From: Bradyrhizobium sp.
Lineage (GTDB): Bacteria > Pseudomonadota > Alphaproteobacteria > Rhizobiales > Xanthobacteraceae
Length of the DNA: 33,151 nucleotides
Reading direction: 5' to 3'
Assembly (NCBI GenBank): GCA_030681365.1
Contig: JAUXWH010000111.1
Span: 1-33,151, forward strand
The position numbers and the translations under genes were made by a program. The notes beneath the pieces were generated by a model. It was given only the letters and a program-made list of their open reading frames with translations. It was not told where the DNA came from and did no database searches. Positions 23,028 through 31,508 of this stretch are shown here, piece after piece (within the stretch, counting starts at the first letter, position 1; every line of letters starts with the position of its first letter).

Positions 23028-25129
23028 GCGCGGCGTCCGCTCCACCACGTCACCACGAACTGCACCGCGAGGCAGACCGCGATCCACAGCAGGATGGTGA
23101 GGCCGAGCGGGATGGCGTTCGACCACGAGGCGTTCCTGGCGAAGTCCGCGATCTGGCCGCCGAGGGCTGCCATGGTGACGATGCCGGGCGCCATGCCGAT
23201 CACGGTGCCCACGAGGAAATCCGTGAGGCGCAGCTGGCTGGCGCCGGCGAACACGTTGACGACCGAGAATGGCGCGACCGGCACCATCCGGATCAGCGCC
23301 ACCGCGACCACGCCCTTGCCGACGATGCGGCGCTGCACCCGCAAGGCGCGCGCGCCGAGCAGCGATTGCAGCCGCTTGTGGCCGAGAAACCGGCCGATCA
23401 TGAACAGCAGCAGCGAACTTGCGAGCACGCCGACGGTGGCGCTGAGGGCGCCCATCCAGGGTCCCAGCGCCGCCGCTGTCGCGGCGATCAACACGACCAC
23501 CGGGAACACCACCAGCCCGCCGAGCACGAATGCCATCACTGCGAACAGCGGCGCGAAGGCCGATTGCGAATATCTTGATATCACCGACGAGACATAGCCG
23601 ATATCGGTGAAATCCCGCAGCAAGGTGGTTTGCCAGGCCAGCGCCAGCCCGGCCAGCGCGACCACGGTGCCGGCCACCGCCAACACGGTACGCAGGGTCC
23701 ACATCCGCCGCGCCGTGCGCTGCAGGTTGAGCGGAGTCTTCGGATCGGCGATCGGCTGGATGATGTCGGCCATCGCGCCGAGCGAGGTCGCTTCGCAATC
23801 GATCGGCAGCAGGACCCTACCCGTCCCTGACGCGGCATGGCGATCCAGGAATCCGAGCAGGTCGTCCTCGTTTTCAGCGATAGTGTCCTCATCCACCCCG
23901 CAAAAATGCCCGATCAGCCGGCGTCGCTGGCCGCGGATGAATTCAAGATGCTCTTCGCTATCAGCCTCGAACGCCAGATCGCATTCGGTGTCCGCCCCCA
24001 TCGACCGGTTGTTGATGTTGGCCGAGCCGACCCGCAAGAACCGGTCATCGATGATCATGACTTTGCTGTGAATCATCACCGCCGCCGAGGACTCCCCGTC
24101 CGCTACGGCCGGATAGAGAATGCGCAGCCGGTCGGCGACGCCGGCGGCGACGAACGGAGTCATAAAACCGCCGCGGCCGCCATGCATGGCCTGCGATTCC
24201 AGCCACGACGAATGTGCCTTCGGCGTCACGATGAGGACACGCAGCGCCGGCACGTCGGCCATCCGCCGCGCCAGCATCTCGGCGATCTCGGTGGCGCTGG
24301 TGAACTGGTTCTCGATATAGATGAAACGATCGGCGGTATTGATCGAGGCCTCGAACAGCCGCGCCACCTCGTCCACCCCCGCCTGCGATGCGGTTCGCAA
24401 CTCGGTCCGCGCGATGGCAGCCTGGATCTGCCTCGCCCCTGCCGGCACCGAGGCGGGCCAGCGATCGCCCCGGGCGGCTTCGCAGCCTTCCACCATGCAG
24501 CCGGCAGTGGTCCACCGCGCGGCCGCGATTTCGCCGAGTGCTGCCGCGGCCTCGCCCTCGACCATGCACTGGACATCGTGGAACGGCGGGTACGGCTTGC
24601 CGTCGGGATCGCGGCGAAGCGGCTGATCGGCGAGATGTTCGCTGGTGTCCCAGCGCCGGATGGTCAGGTCGAGCCCGCCGGAGAAGGCAATCGCGTTGTC
24701 GATCACGACGATCTTCTGATGCTGCGACGATCCCAAGGGAAGGCTGGAGTCCAGGCAGAACCGAATCCGGCCGTCACACCCCGCGGTGAATTTGCCGGCG
24801 GAATTCCATTCCCGTTCGCCGGCATACAGCGCCGCGAAATCCCAGACCAGGATGTTGATCTGCAATTCCGGCTTGGCCAGAAGCAGTTCCTTCAGAAACG
24901 GACCGAGCGTGACCGGCAAGCCGTCATCGACACGCCCGGACGGCCCGACCAGCGGCGTTTCGGAGTGAATGTCCCAGCCGAGGATATGCACCTGGCGCTC
25001 GGCCAGCAGCAGCGCATCCCTCAGCGCGGCGAAATAGTCGGCAGCGTCGTTGAGGACGGCAACCCGGCTCGCTTCGCATCTTTTCCAGACAGTCTGCCCG
25101 GGGACGAGGATCGATGAACTCTGGAGCAG
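23024..25129 (-). CDS. Phospholipase D-like protein with C-terminal VTT membrane domain
   Basis: This protein of about 700 residues has two HKD phospholipase D motifs (SSQHQKIVVIDNAIAFSGGLD and VMIHSKVMIIDDRFLRVGSANINNRS, given in parts: HQKIVVIDNAIAFSGG and HSKVMIIDDRFLRVGSANIN). The C-terminal region is a VTT/DedA-like membrane domain (FAVMAFVLGGLVVFPVVVLIA, ALGPWMGALSATVG, GRFLGHKRL, VPVAPFSVVNVFAGAS). It would hydrolyse or transfer phospholipid head groups at the inner membrane. Start problem: homologous-looking sequence (ILVPGQTVWKRCEASRVAVL) extends upstream of the first standard start, GTG 24991, to a stop at 25133-25135 with no ATG, GTG or TTG. CTG 25129 has GAGGTGAT at ideal spacing, and an ATG in the next frame (25133 or 25163) could join by deleting one base in the G run at 25100-25103. 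Length follows the DctM gene by 61 bp. Confidence 0.85.
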   Translation of the reverse strand: MLQSSSILVPGQTVWKRCEASRVAVLNDAADYFAALRDALLLAERQVHILGWDIHSETPLVGPSGRVDDGLPVTLGPFLKELLLAKPELQINILVWDFAALYAGEREWNSAGKFTAGCDGRIRFCLDSSLPLGSSQHQKIVVIDNAIAFSGGLDLTIRRWDTSEHLADQPLRRDPDGKPYPPFHDVQCMVEGEAAAALGEIAAARWTTAGCMVEGCEAARGDRWPASVPAGARQIQAAIARTELRTASQAGVDEVARLFEASINTADRFIYIENQFTSATEIAEMLARRMADVPALRVLIVTPKAHSSWLESQAMHGGRGGFMTPFVAAGVADRLRILYPAVADGESSAAVMIHSKVMIIDDRFLRVGSANINNRSMGADTECDLAFEADSEEHLEFIRGQRRRLIGHFCGVDEDTIAENEDDLLGFLDRHAASGTGRVLLPIDCEATSLGAMADIIQPIADPKTPLNLQRTARRMWTLRTVLAVAGTVVALAGLALAWQTTLLRDFTDIGYVSSVISRYSQSAFAPLFAVMAFVLGGLVVFPVVVLIAATAAALGPWMGALSATVGVLASSLLLFMIGRFLGHKRLQSLLGARALRVQRRIVGKGVVAVALIRMVPVAPFSVVNVFAGASQLRLTDFLVGTVIGMAPGIVTMAALGGQIADFARNASWSNAIPLGLTILLWIAVCLAVQFVVTWWSGRRA

Positions 25130-25190
25130 GCATCACCTCTGCGCAAACGGTGTCTGAGGCCATCAACGCGCGGGAACCCGCTGTGTTCCC

Positions 25191-26468
25191 TTACTTTCCC
25201 GGCACGAACATCAGCGCAAAGGACGGGATATAGGTGGTCAGGAACAGCACGAACAGCATCACGAGGATATGCGGCCAGATCGCCCGCGATATCTGGCCGA
25301 GACTGAGCCCCGAAATCGCCATACCGACGAACAGGCAGTAGCCGATCGGCGGGGCCGCCATGCCGATCGCGACATTGGTGACGATGATGGAGCCGAAATG
25401 AATCGGATCGACGCCGAATTTGGTCGCAATCGCGATCAGCATCGGGCCGAGGATGACCATGATCGCGATCTCGTCCATCACGGCGGCGAGCAGGAAGAAG
25501 GCGATGTTGAGCCCGGCCAGCGCCATCCATTTCTCGGTGACATGGCTGGCGAGCCAGCTGGCGAAGCCGGTGGCGATCTGCTCCTGCGCGATCAGCACGC
25601 CGAAACCGGCCGACACCGCGATGATGGCGGTGACGATGGCGCTGGTGCGCACCGATCGCAGCACGATGTCCGGCAACGCCGCAAAACTCAGCTGCCGCTC
25701 GACGAACAGGCCGATGATGACGGCATAGATGCAGCTGATGCCGGCGGCCTCGGTCGGCGTGAAGATGCCGCCATAGATACCGCCAAGCACCACAAGCGGC
25801 GACAGCAGCGCCCATTTTCCATGGGCGAAAGCCGCGCGCGTCTCGGCCCAGCTGGCTTTGGGCTGCTTGGGCACCTTGTTGCGTTTGGCATGGACATAGC
25901 AGAGCACCAGCAGCCCCGCGGCAATGGCGAAGCCCGGCACGATGCCCGAAAGGAAGAGTTTGCCGATCGATTGCTCGGCGACGATGCCCCAGATCACGAA
26001 GGCGATCGAGGGCGGGATCAGCGGACCGAGCACGCCGGCGCTGACCGCGATCGCGACGGCAAAAGCCTTGTTGTAGCCGGCGGCGGCCATCGCCGGAATC
26101 AGGATCGCTCCGATCGCCGCAGTGGTCGCGGGCGCCGAGCCCGAGATCGCCGAGAACACCAGTGCGGCCAGCACCGCGACCATCGCGAGGCCGCCGGTGC
26201 GGTGACGCACCAGCACGGCGGCGACATCGATCAGGCGCTGCGACAGCCCGCCGGCCGTCATCAACTCGCCGGCCAGCATGAACAGCGGGATCGCCAGCAG
26301 GCTGAACGACTGCGATCCCGCCACCAGCTGCTGCGCCAGGAAAGCCGGCTCCATGTCGACGACCGTCAACACCAGCATCACGACGACGCCGATCGCGATG
26401 GCGAAGGGGATGCCGAGCGTGACGAGGCCCGCGAAGCCCGCCGTGAGCAACAGGACGCTGGCGCTCAT
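25191..26468 (-). CDS. dctM: TRAP transporter large permease
   Basis: This 425-residue protein, with about 12 membrane segments, is the DctM subunit of a tripartite ATP-independent periplasmic transporter, the ion-coupled pore. Signature regions: GIPFAIAIGVVVMLVL at the N-terminus, IPLFMLAGELMTAGGLSQRL (a family hallmark), SAISGSAPATTAAIGAILIPAM, GVLGPLIPPSIAFVIWGI, GIFTPTEAAGISCIYA, and the C-terminal IGMAAPPIGYCLFVG. The start overlaps the stop of the small permease gene as ATGA, so they are coupled. The cargo is unknown; the amidohydrolase and FadR-type regulator upstream suggest an organic acid or lactone. Confidence 0.95.
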   Translation of the reverse strand: MSASVLLLTAGFAGLVTLGIPFAIAIGVVVMLVLTVVDMEPAFLAQQLVAGSQSFSLLAIPLFMLAGELMTAGGLSQRLIDVAAVLVRHRTGGLAMVAVLAALVFSAISGSAPATTAAIGAILIPAMAAAGYNKAFAVAIAVSAGVLGPLIPPSIAFVIWGIVAEQSIGKLFLSGIVPGFAIAAGLLVLCYVHAKRNKVPKQPKASWAETRAAFAHGKWALLSPLVVLGGIYGGIFTPTEAAGISCIYAVIIGLFVERQLSFAALPDIVLRSVRTSAIVTAIIAVSAGFGVLIAQEQIATGFASWLASHVTEKWMALAGLNIAFFLLAAVMDEIAIMVILGPMLIAIATKFGVDPIHFGSIIVTNVAIGMAAPPIGYCLFVGMAISGLSLGQISRAIWPHILVMLFVLFLTTYIPSFALMFVPGK

Positions 26469-26974
26469 GGCGCCAGTTCCGGAGACGGTTCGGCAGGCGA
26501 GCCGGTCAGCATGCGCCAGCTTGCGAACAGACCGATCAGCGCGCCGGCGACCGGGGCCAGCGCATGCAGCATTTCGATCGGATAGCCGATGGCGGCCGAG
26601 ACCGAGCCGCCGGTCATGTCGAGGAAACGAGCACCCGACCAGGCGAGATAGAAGCCGAACGCCGCCGTCAGCGCCTCGATCGCGCGTTCCGCCCACGCCC
26701 GGCCGCCCGGCGGAGCGAGGTTGATCACGGCATCGAGCCGGACATGGAACCCCTCGCGCACGCCGAGCGCGAGCCCGCCCATCACCGACCACGAGAACAT
26801 CAATACCGCGAGTTCTTCCGTCCAGGACGGGGTGCGGCCGAACACATAGCGCATCACCACCTGAAGCGCGATGCAGCCGACCATGATCGCGGTCGCCCCA
26901 ATCAGGCTCCACTTCAAACCGCCGGCGACGAACGCGATGACGCGTTCGACGCCGCGCAAGGCGGGATTGTTCAT
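26465..26974 (-). CDS. dctQ: TRAP transporter small permease
   Basis: This is a 169-residue DctQ-type subunit with four membrane segments: LIGATAIMVGCIALQVVMRYVFG, LAVLMFSWSVMGGLALGVR, ALTAAFGFYLAWSG and LHALAPVAGALIGLFASW. The family motif is VMRYVFGRTPSWTEELAVLMFSW (in parts: MRYVFGRTPSWTEELA), followed by FHVRLD. It helps hold the large permease and docks the receptor. It lies 28 bp after the receptor gene and overlaps DctM by 4 bp. Confidence 0.95.
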   Translation of the reverse strand: MNNPALRGVERVIAFVAGGLKWSLIGATAIMVGCIALQVVMRYVFGRTPSWTEELAVLMFSWSVMGGLALGVREGFHVRLDAVINLAPPGGRAWAERAIEALTAAFGFYLAWSGARFLDMTGGSVSAAIGYPIEMLHALAPVAGALIGLFASWRMLTGSPAEPSPELAP

Positions 26975-27002
26975 GGCCGCTGGCTCGCTGTGTGATCGCC
27001 GC

Positions 27003-28007
27003 TCAGAGTTTGGCGGCGGTAGCTTCCTGCATCAGGTCCGGTCCGATCGAACCCTTGAACGTCTCGTAGACGCTCTCCACCGAGGCGCGGAACGGCTTGA
27101 AGTCGGTGACGCGATTGACCTTCATGCCGGCCTTCTCGAGTTTGGCGACAACCTCCTTCGCCGCGGCCCCCGCCGCCTCGCGCTGCGCGTTGGTGGCGGC
27201 CTTACCCGAATCGATCACCACCTTCTTCAGATCGTCAGGCAATTTGTCGAAGGCGCGCTTGGCCATCAGCAGCGGAATGGCCGAATAAGTGTGGTTGGTG
27301 ATGGAGAGATACTTCGTCACCTCGAAATACTTGTTCTGCTCGATCACCGCGAGCGGGATTTCCAGCCCGTCGATGGCGCCCTGCTGCACGGCCGTAAAGG
27401 TCTCGCCCCAGGCCATCGGCACCGCGTTGCCGCCCAGCGAAGAGAACATGCCGATGAAGACGGGGTTCTGCATCACGCGGTACTTCACGCCCTTGACGTC
27501 CTCCGGCTTCTCGACCGGGCGAACATTGTTGATCATGTTGCGAAAGCCGCCTTCCATCCAGCCCAGCAGCTTGATGCCCTTGGCTTCGAGCTTGGCCGCG
27601 AGCTTCTGGCCGACCGGACCGTCGAGCACGCGCTGGGCCTGCGCCTCGTTCTCATAGAGGAACGGCAGGTCGTTGAGCTGAAAGGCCGGCTCGATCTGGG
27701 CGACCACCGCGTTGGTGATGACGCCGGCATCGACGGTGCCGAGCCGCATGCCTTCGAGCATCGGCTTCTCGTCGCCGAGCTGCCGGTTCGGATAGAGTTG
27801 GACCTCGATGCGGCCGTTGGAGCCCGCCTCGACGCGCTCCTTGAAGGCGCGCGCGCCGGTGGCATAGGGATCCTGTGCGCCGTCGGCGGTGGTCCAGCCG
27901 AGCTTGATGACGGTCTTCTGCTGGGCATAGGCCGGCGCGCCCGCGAGCGCTATTCCGACAGCGGTGAATGCGCCGACGAGCGTGCGGCGCGTGATCAGGT
28001 TAGCCAT
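27003..28007 (-). CDS. dctP: TRAP transporter substrate-binding protein
   Basis: This is a 334-residue periplasmic receptor of the DctP family. The signal peptide is at residues 1-28 with a twin arginine (ITRRTLVGAF), cleaved near AYA-QQ, so export by Tat is possible. Family blocks: IKLGWTTADGAQDPYATGARAFKERVE, VQLYPNRQLGDEKPMLEGMRLGTVDAGVI, the strand carrying the carboxylate-binding arginine (GVKYRVMQNPVF), and VPMAWGETFTAVQQGAIDGLEIP, with the conserved QxGxxDG. The arginine suggests an organic acid ligand. It follows the amidohydrolase by 38 bp and is upstream of the two permeases, the usual order. Confidence 0.95.
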   Translation of the reverse strand: MANLITRRTLVGAFTAVGIALAGAPAYAQQKTVIKLGWTTADGAQDPYATGARAFKERVEAGSNGRIEVQLYPNRQLGDEKPMLEGMRLGTVDAGVITNAVVAQIEPAFQLNDLPFLYENEAQAQRVLDGPVGQKLAAKLEAKGIKLLGWMEGGFRNMINNVRPVEKPEDVKGVKYRVMQNPVFIGMFSSLGGNAVPMAWGETFTAVQQGAIDGLEIPLAVIEQNKYFEVTKYLSITNHTYSAIPLLMAKRAFDKLPDDLKKVVIDSGKAATNAQREAAGAAAKEVVAKLEKAGMKVNRVTDFKPFRASVESVYETFKGSIGPDLMQEATAAKL

Positions 28008-28045
28008 GGGTGTAACTCCTCCGGTTGGACAGGAAGCGCCGCCGT

Positions 28046-28954
28046 TCAGCCGGCGGTCGCGGTGGGAAATCCATAGAGACGCGCGGGGTTGTCGACGAGG
28101 ATGCGGTTGCGCACCGCCTCCTCCGGCACCCAGAGCGGCAGCAAATCGAGTAGCGCGCCGGTGTTGAACATCGGCCCTTCGACCGAAACGTGCGGCCAGT
28201 CCGAGCCCCAGACGCAGCGTTCCGGCGCGCCCGCGACCAGCGCCTGCGCGAAATCAAGCGTATCGTGGAACGGCGTCCCGGCCTGCGAGATCCGGTAGGC
28301 CCCCGACAGCTTTACCCAGGCCCTGCCTTCCTTCAGCAGCCGTAGCATCCACTGGAAGCCGGGATGCGCGACGCCTGAAGAGACCGGCATATGGCCCATA
28401 TGGTCGAATACAACCTCGACCGGCAGCTTCATCACGCGCGGTCCAAGTTCAGGCAGGTTGCGCGCGTCGATCAGCAATTGAATATGCCAGCCGAGCGGCG
28501 CGACGCGGGCGGCCAGCCGCTCCATCTCGTCGATCGCCACGCCGCCGCCGAACAGGACGTTGATCCGGATGCCGCGCACGCCGGCCGCGTGCAGCGCTCC
28601 GAGCTCGGCGTCGCCGACATCGGGCGCGACCACCGCGACGCCGCGCAGCCGGTCGGGATGCGCCTTCAGGCTCTCGATCATGCAGCGGTTGTCCGTGCCG
28701 TAGACGCTGATCTGGACCAGCACGCCACGTGTCATGCCGAGGCTGTCGAGCATGCCGAGATAGGCGGCTTCGGACGCCGGAGGCGGCGTGTAGCTGCGGT
28801 TGGCGACCATGGGAAAACGGTCGGCAGAATCCATCCCATGCCCGATCACATGGGCATGGGTGTCGCAGGCACCGGCCGGCACGGCGAACGAAGGAGGATC
28901 GACCACCGGGTTCGGTCCCTGACAGGCCGGAGGCTGTGGCGATGTTGCGCTCAT
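28046..28954 (-). CDS. Amidohydrolase-family lactonase-like enzyme
   Basis: This is a 302-residue TIM-barrel hydrolase similar to 2-pyrone-4,6-dicarboxylate lactonase (LigI) and related dicarboxylate hydrolases. The first strand has CDTHAHVIG (HxH at residues 33 and 35). RFPMVANRSYTPPPAS is the family's substrate loop, followed by GVLVQISVYGTDN, IRINVLFGGGV, PVEVVFDHMGH (third His) and CVWGSDWPH (catalytic Asp). Members act on lactones or carboxylates from aromatic breakdown; the exact substrate is unknown. Its start overlaps the stop of the FadR-type regulator gene as ATGA, and the TRAP receptor follows by 38 bp, so enzyme, regulator and importer form one operon. Confidence 0.9.
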   Translation of the reverse strand: MSATSPQPPACQGPNPVVDPPSFAVPAGACDTHAHVIGHGMDSADRFPMVANRSYTPPPASEAAYLGMLDSLGMTRGVLVQISVYGTDNRCMIESLKAHPDRLRGVAVVAPDVGDAELGALHAAGVRGIRINVLFGGGVAIDEMERLAARVAPLGWHIQLLIDARNLPELGPRVMKLPVEVVFDHMGHMPVSSGVAHPGFQWMLRLLKEGRAWVKLSGAYRISQAGTPFHDTLDFAQALVAGAPERCVWGSDWPHVSVEGPMFNTGALLDLLPLWVPEEAVRNRILVDNPARLYGFPTATAG

Positions 28955-29676
28955 GACCGCGCACCGGCGAAAGGCCCGAGCCCAAGCCGCTCCATCGCCG
29001 CCGACAAATGACCGCGCATCGCCGCTTCCGCAGCCAGCGCGTCGCGCTGCTCGATCGCCGCGAACACCGCCTCATGCTCGGCCTGCACGGCGAGGACGCT
29101 CTCGGGGTGACGCGTCGCGGTGTTCGCGCGCGCCTTGGCGATGGCGCCATGCAGATTGGCGCCGAGAAAAGTTAGGAAACGATCGAAATAGGGATTGCGC
29201 GAGGCCTGCGCGATGGTGGCGTGAAACCGATTGTCGGCATCGATATCGTCCTCCCGGCCCGTGATCGCGATTTTCATGTCGTGCAGGCAAGCGCGCATCG
29301 CCGCCAGCTCGCTGCGGTCGGCGCGGACCGCGGCAAGGCCGGCCGCGGCGCCTTCCACCGCGACGCGGAGCTGAAAGATGTCGTGCAGGTCCCTGACGAC
29401 GGCGGGATCGGGCTCCAGGCGGAACAGGCCCCTGCCCGGCTCGGCCGAAACGAAGGCGCCGAGCCCCTGGCGCGTATCGACCAGCTCATCCGATTTCAGC
29501 CGCGACATCGCCTCGCGAACGACCATCCGCGAGACCTCGAACCGCTCGGCCAGCTCCTTCTCGGACGGCAACCGCGCGCCCGGCGCAAATTCACCGCTCC
29601 GGATCGCCGCCGCAAGCTGGCGGGCGACCTCGTCGGACAGCCGCGGGGCACGGGTAACGGAGGTAATCGAGGACAT
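28951..29676 (-). CDS. FadR-subfamily GntR transcriptional regulator
   Basis: This is a 241-residue regulator. The N-terminal winged helix-turn-helix at about residues 12-77 has the GntR signature (VARQLAAAIRSGEFAPGARLPSEKELAERFEVSRMVVREAMSRL; in parts: PSEKELAERFEVSRMVVREA). The C-terminal FCD domain has the metal-coordinating pattern: DADNRFHATIAQASRNPYFDRFL, AEHEAVFAAIEQRD and GHLSAAMERLG. FCD regulators sense carboxylates and repress catabolic operons. It is the first gene of the amidohydrolase-TRAP operon, so autorepression released by the substrate is likely. TTATCATATAAG at about 29688-29699, just upstream of the start, is AT-rich, partly palindromic and a possible operator or -10 region. 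Confidence 0.93.
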   Translation of the reverse strand: MSSITSVTRAPRLSDEVARQLAAAIRSGEFAPGARLPSEKELAERFEVSRMVVREAMSRLKSDELVDTRQGLGAFVSAEPGRGLFRLEPDPAVVRDLHDIFQLRVAVEGAAAGLAAVRADRSELAAMRACLHDMKIAITGREDDIDADNRFHATIAQASRNPYFDRFLTFLGANLHGAIAKARANTATRHPESVLAVQAEHEAVFAAIEQRDALAAEAAMRGHLSAAMERLGLGPFAGARS

Positions 29677-29888
29677 CTTGCCCGGTTATCATATAAGTGG
29701 GAGAGCAGACAAGTTTCATTATCGGCGGTCGGAAGGCTGATCCCGTTGAACCTTTTGCGCTCCCGGCAGACCGATATGTGCCGGGGGATTGCGTTGTCCG
29801 GTTTTAAGCACAGCGTCACCAGGCAATATTCGGCCTGGTGGCGCTGTTGCGTTAGCGGGCCGCTTTGGCCTCCGCCGCCTGCCCGTTG

Positions 29889-30704
29889 CTACGCCTGCTC
29901 CCCCTTCAGAAGCTCGACATACCGCGCAGCCGATCGCTCCACCGCCTGCGCGCCGCCGCTCATCACCTGGCGTCCCGGAAAGGCGCCGTAGATGCGGTCG
30001 AATTTCCAGGCTGCAAGCCTATCGGCGATACGGCGGACCGTGGTGGCCGACAGCGGCATCATGTTGGGGTAGCTCCAGAGGAACGAGACCCGATCAAGAT
30101 CCGCCGCCACCTGCACAATATCCCCACTCAGCAGCGCGCCGCGTCCCTCGGCTCCGTCAGCCCAGTGCAGCACGGTGCCGCCGGGAAAGTGACCGCCGAG
30201 CCGGAGCAGCGTCACGCCATCGGCGATATCAAGGGTCTCGCCGTGCCAAGGCCGAACCGCGGGGTCGGGACGCATGACCCATTCGGTATCCGCGGCGTGC
30301 AGATGGATCGGGCAATCGAAGCGGCGCGCCCAATCCTGCATGCAGGTGTAATAATGCGGATGCGAAATAGCGATCGCACGCAACCCGCCCAACGAACGGA
30401 TCAGCGCCTCGGTGGCATCGTCCGCCAGGGCGAGACAGTCCCACAAGATGTTGCCATCGGCGGTGCGCAACAACAGCGCGCGCTGGCCGATGCCGAATTG
30501 CGGCCATGTGTGAATTTCGAGCAGCCCGGTTTCCAGCTGCCGCCAGGCATTGACGTGCCCGCGCCCCAATTTCTCCGACGTTGTCCAGGCCTGCCCGCTC
30601 GGCGGCACGTACTGGCGTTCGTCGTCGCAGATCCGACAGTGGCGCGGCGGCTCGGGAGCCTCCGGATACGAGGTGCCGCAGGCGCTGCAGATGTGAATCG
30701 GCAT
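29889..30704 (-). CDS. Metallo-beta-lactamase-fold protein with N-terminal zinc ribbon
   Basis: This is a 271-residue protein. The N-terminus is a small zinc-ribbon-like element, HICSACGTSYPEAPEPPRHCRICDDERQY (two CxxC pairs; in parts: CSACGTSYP and HCRICDDERQ). The rest is a metallo-beta-lactamase fold: GQRALLLRTADGNILWDCL, AIAISHPHYYTCMQDWARRFDCPIHLH, GGHFPGGTVLHW (later His) and LLSGDIVQV (Asp). The first metal motif reads HPHYYT, not the canonical HxHxDH, so the second metal site looks altered. It lies 15 bp after the SDR gene, probably cotranscribed. Function unknown; a hydrolase role is presumed. Confidence 0.85.
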   Translation of the reverse strand: MPIHICSACGTSYPEAPEPPRHCRICDDERQYVPPSGQAWTTSEKLGRGHVNAWRQLETGLLEIHTWPQFGIGQRALLLRTADGNILWDCLALADDATEALIRSLGGLRAIAISHPHYYTCMQDWARRFDCPIHLHAADTEWVMRPDPAVRPWHGETLDIADGVTLLRLGGHFPGGTVLHWADGAEGRGALLSGDIVQVAADLDRVSFLWSYPNMMPLSATTVRRIADRLAAWKFDRIYGAFPGRQVMSGGAQAVERSAARYVELLKGEQA

Positions 30705-30719
30705 CGGACGCCTGCCTTT

Positions 30720-31508
30720 TCAGAGATCGCCGGGATCAGGCGGCTCGAACCAGTTCATCAGCGACAGGCCGCCGTCGATCACAATTGCTGATCCCGTAAC
30801 ATAGGCCGACAGCTTGTTCGAGAGCACCGCCAGCGCCAGCGGCGCGAGGTCGGCGGCCTGGCCCAGGCGTCCCAGCGGGATGTGTCTGGCCAATGCCGGA
30901 TCGGCAACGAAACCGCCGGCGGCAACAGCGCCGGGGACCAGGGCGTTGACACGGATGCCGTAGCGGCCCCACGTCCTCGCCAGTTCCTTCACCAGCATCG
31001 CGAGTGCCGCCTTGGATGTCGAATAGTGCGGCAGGTTGCGCGGCGTGCCTGCATGCAACGAGGTCAGGAACAGGAACGAGCCGGGTTCCTTCGCCGCGAT
31101 CAGCGGCTGCGCCAGTTCGCGCGCGAGATGAAAGCCGGCGTCGACATTGACCGCGCGCATCCGCGCCCAAATCTCGTCGCTGACGGCCATGGCGTGATCG
31201 GCCTCGCGCCGCGGCGGCGACGCGCTGTGAACGAAATGCGTCACCCGCCCCACCGTCGACTGCGCATGCGCCAGCAGCGCATCGCATACGGCGCGATCCG
31301 CGAGGTCGCCGACGAAGGCGAACGCCAGTTCCGGCCGCGGCGAGGTTTTGATCGCATCGGCCACCGTATCCGGGTTGACGTCGGCGAACACGGTGCGCAC
31401 GCCCTCCCCGGTCAGGGCTTGCGCGATGGCGCGGCCGATGCCGTTGCCCGCGCCCGTCACCAGGGCGGCCTCGCGCGCGGGGTCGAAAGGATTGTCGAGG
31501 AGGTTCAT
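30720..31508 (-). CDS. SDR-family oxidoreductase
   Basis: This is a 262-residue classical short-chain dehydrogenase. AALVTGAGNGIGRAIAQAL carries the TGxxxGIG cofactor motif, and FADVNPDT with aspartate after strand 2 favours NAD. FLFLTSLHAGTPRNLPHYSTSKAALAML holds the serine-tyrosine-lysine triad (YSTSK). IRVNALVPGAVAAGGF and the C-terminal YVTGSAIVIDGGLSLMNW are standard. At the strand 4 position where most members have NNAG it has VHSASPP, a modest deviation. The start ATG 31508 is preceded by GACGACATG-free sequence without a strong Shine-Dalgarno; the open frame runs on to 31706 but without family similarity. It probably heads a two-gene unit with the metallo-beta-lactamase-fold gene. Confidence 0.9.
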   Translation of the reverse strand: MNLLDNPFDPAREAALVTGAGNGIGRAIAQALTGEGVRTVFADVNPDTVADAIKTSPRPELAFAFVGDLADRAVCDALLAHAQSTVGRVTHFVHSASPPRREADHAMAVSDEIWARMRAVNVDAGFHLARELAQPLIAAKEPGSFLFLTSLHAGTPRNLPHYSTSKAALAMLVKELARTWGRYGIRVNALVPGAVAAGGFVADPALARHIPLGRLGQAADLAPLALAVLSNKLSAYVTGSAIVIDGGLSLMNWFEPPDPGDL

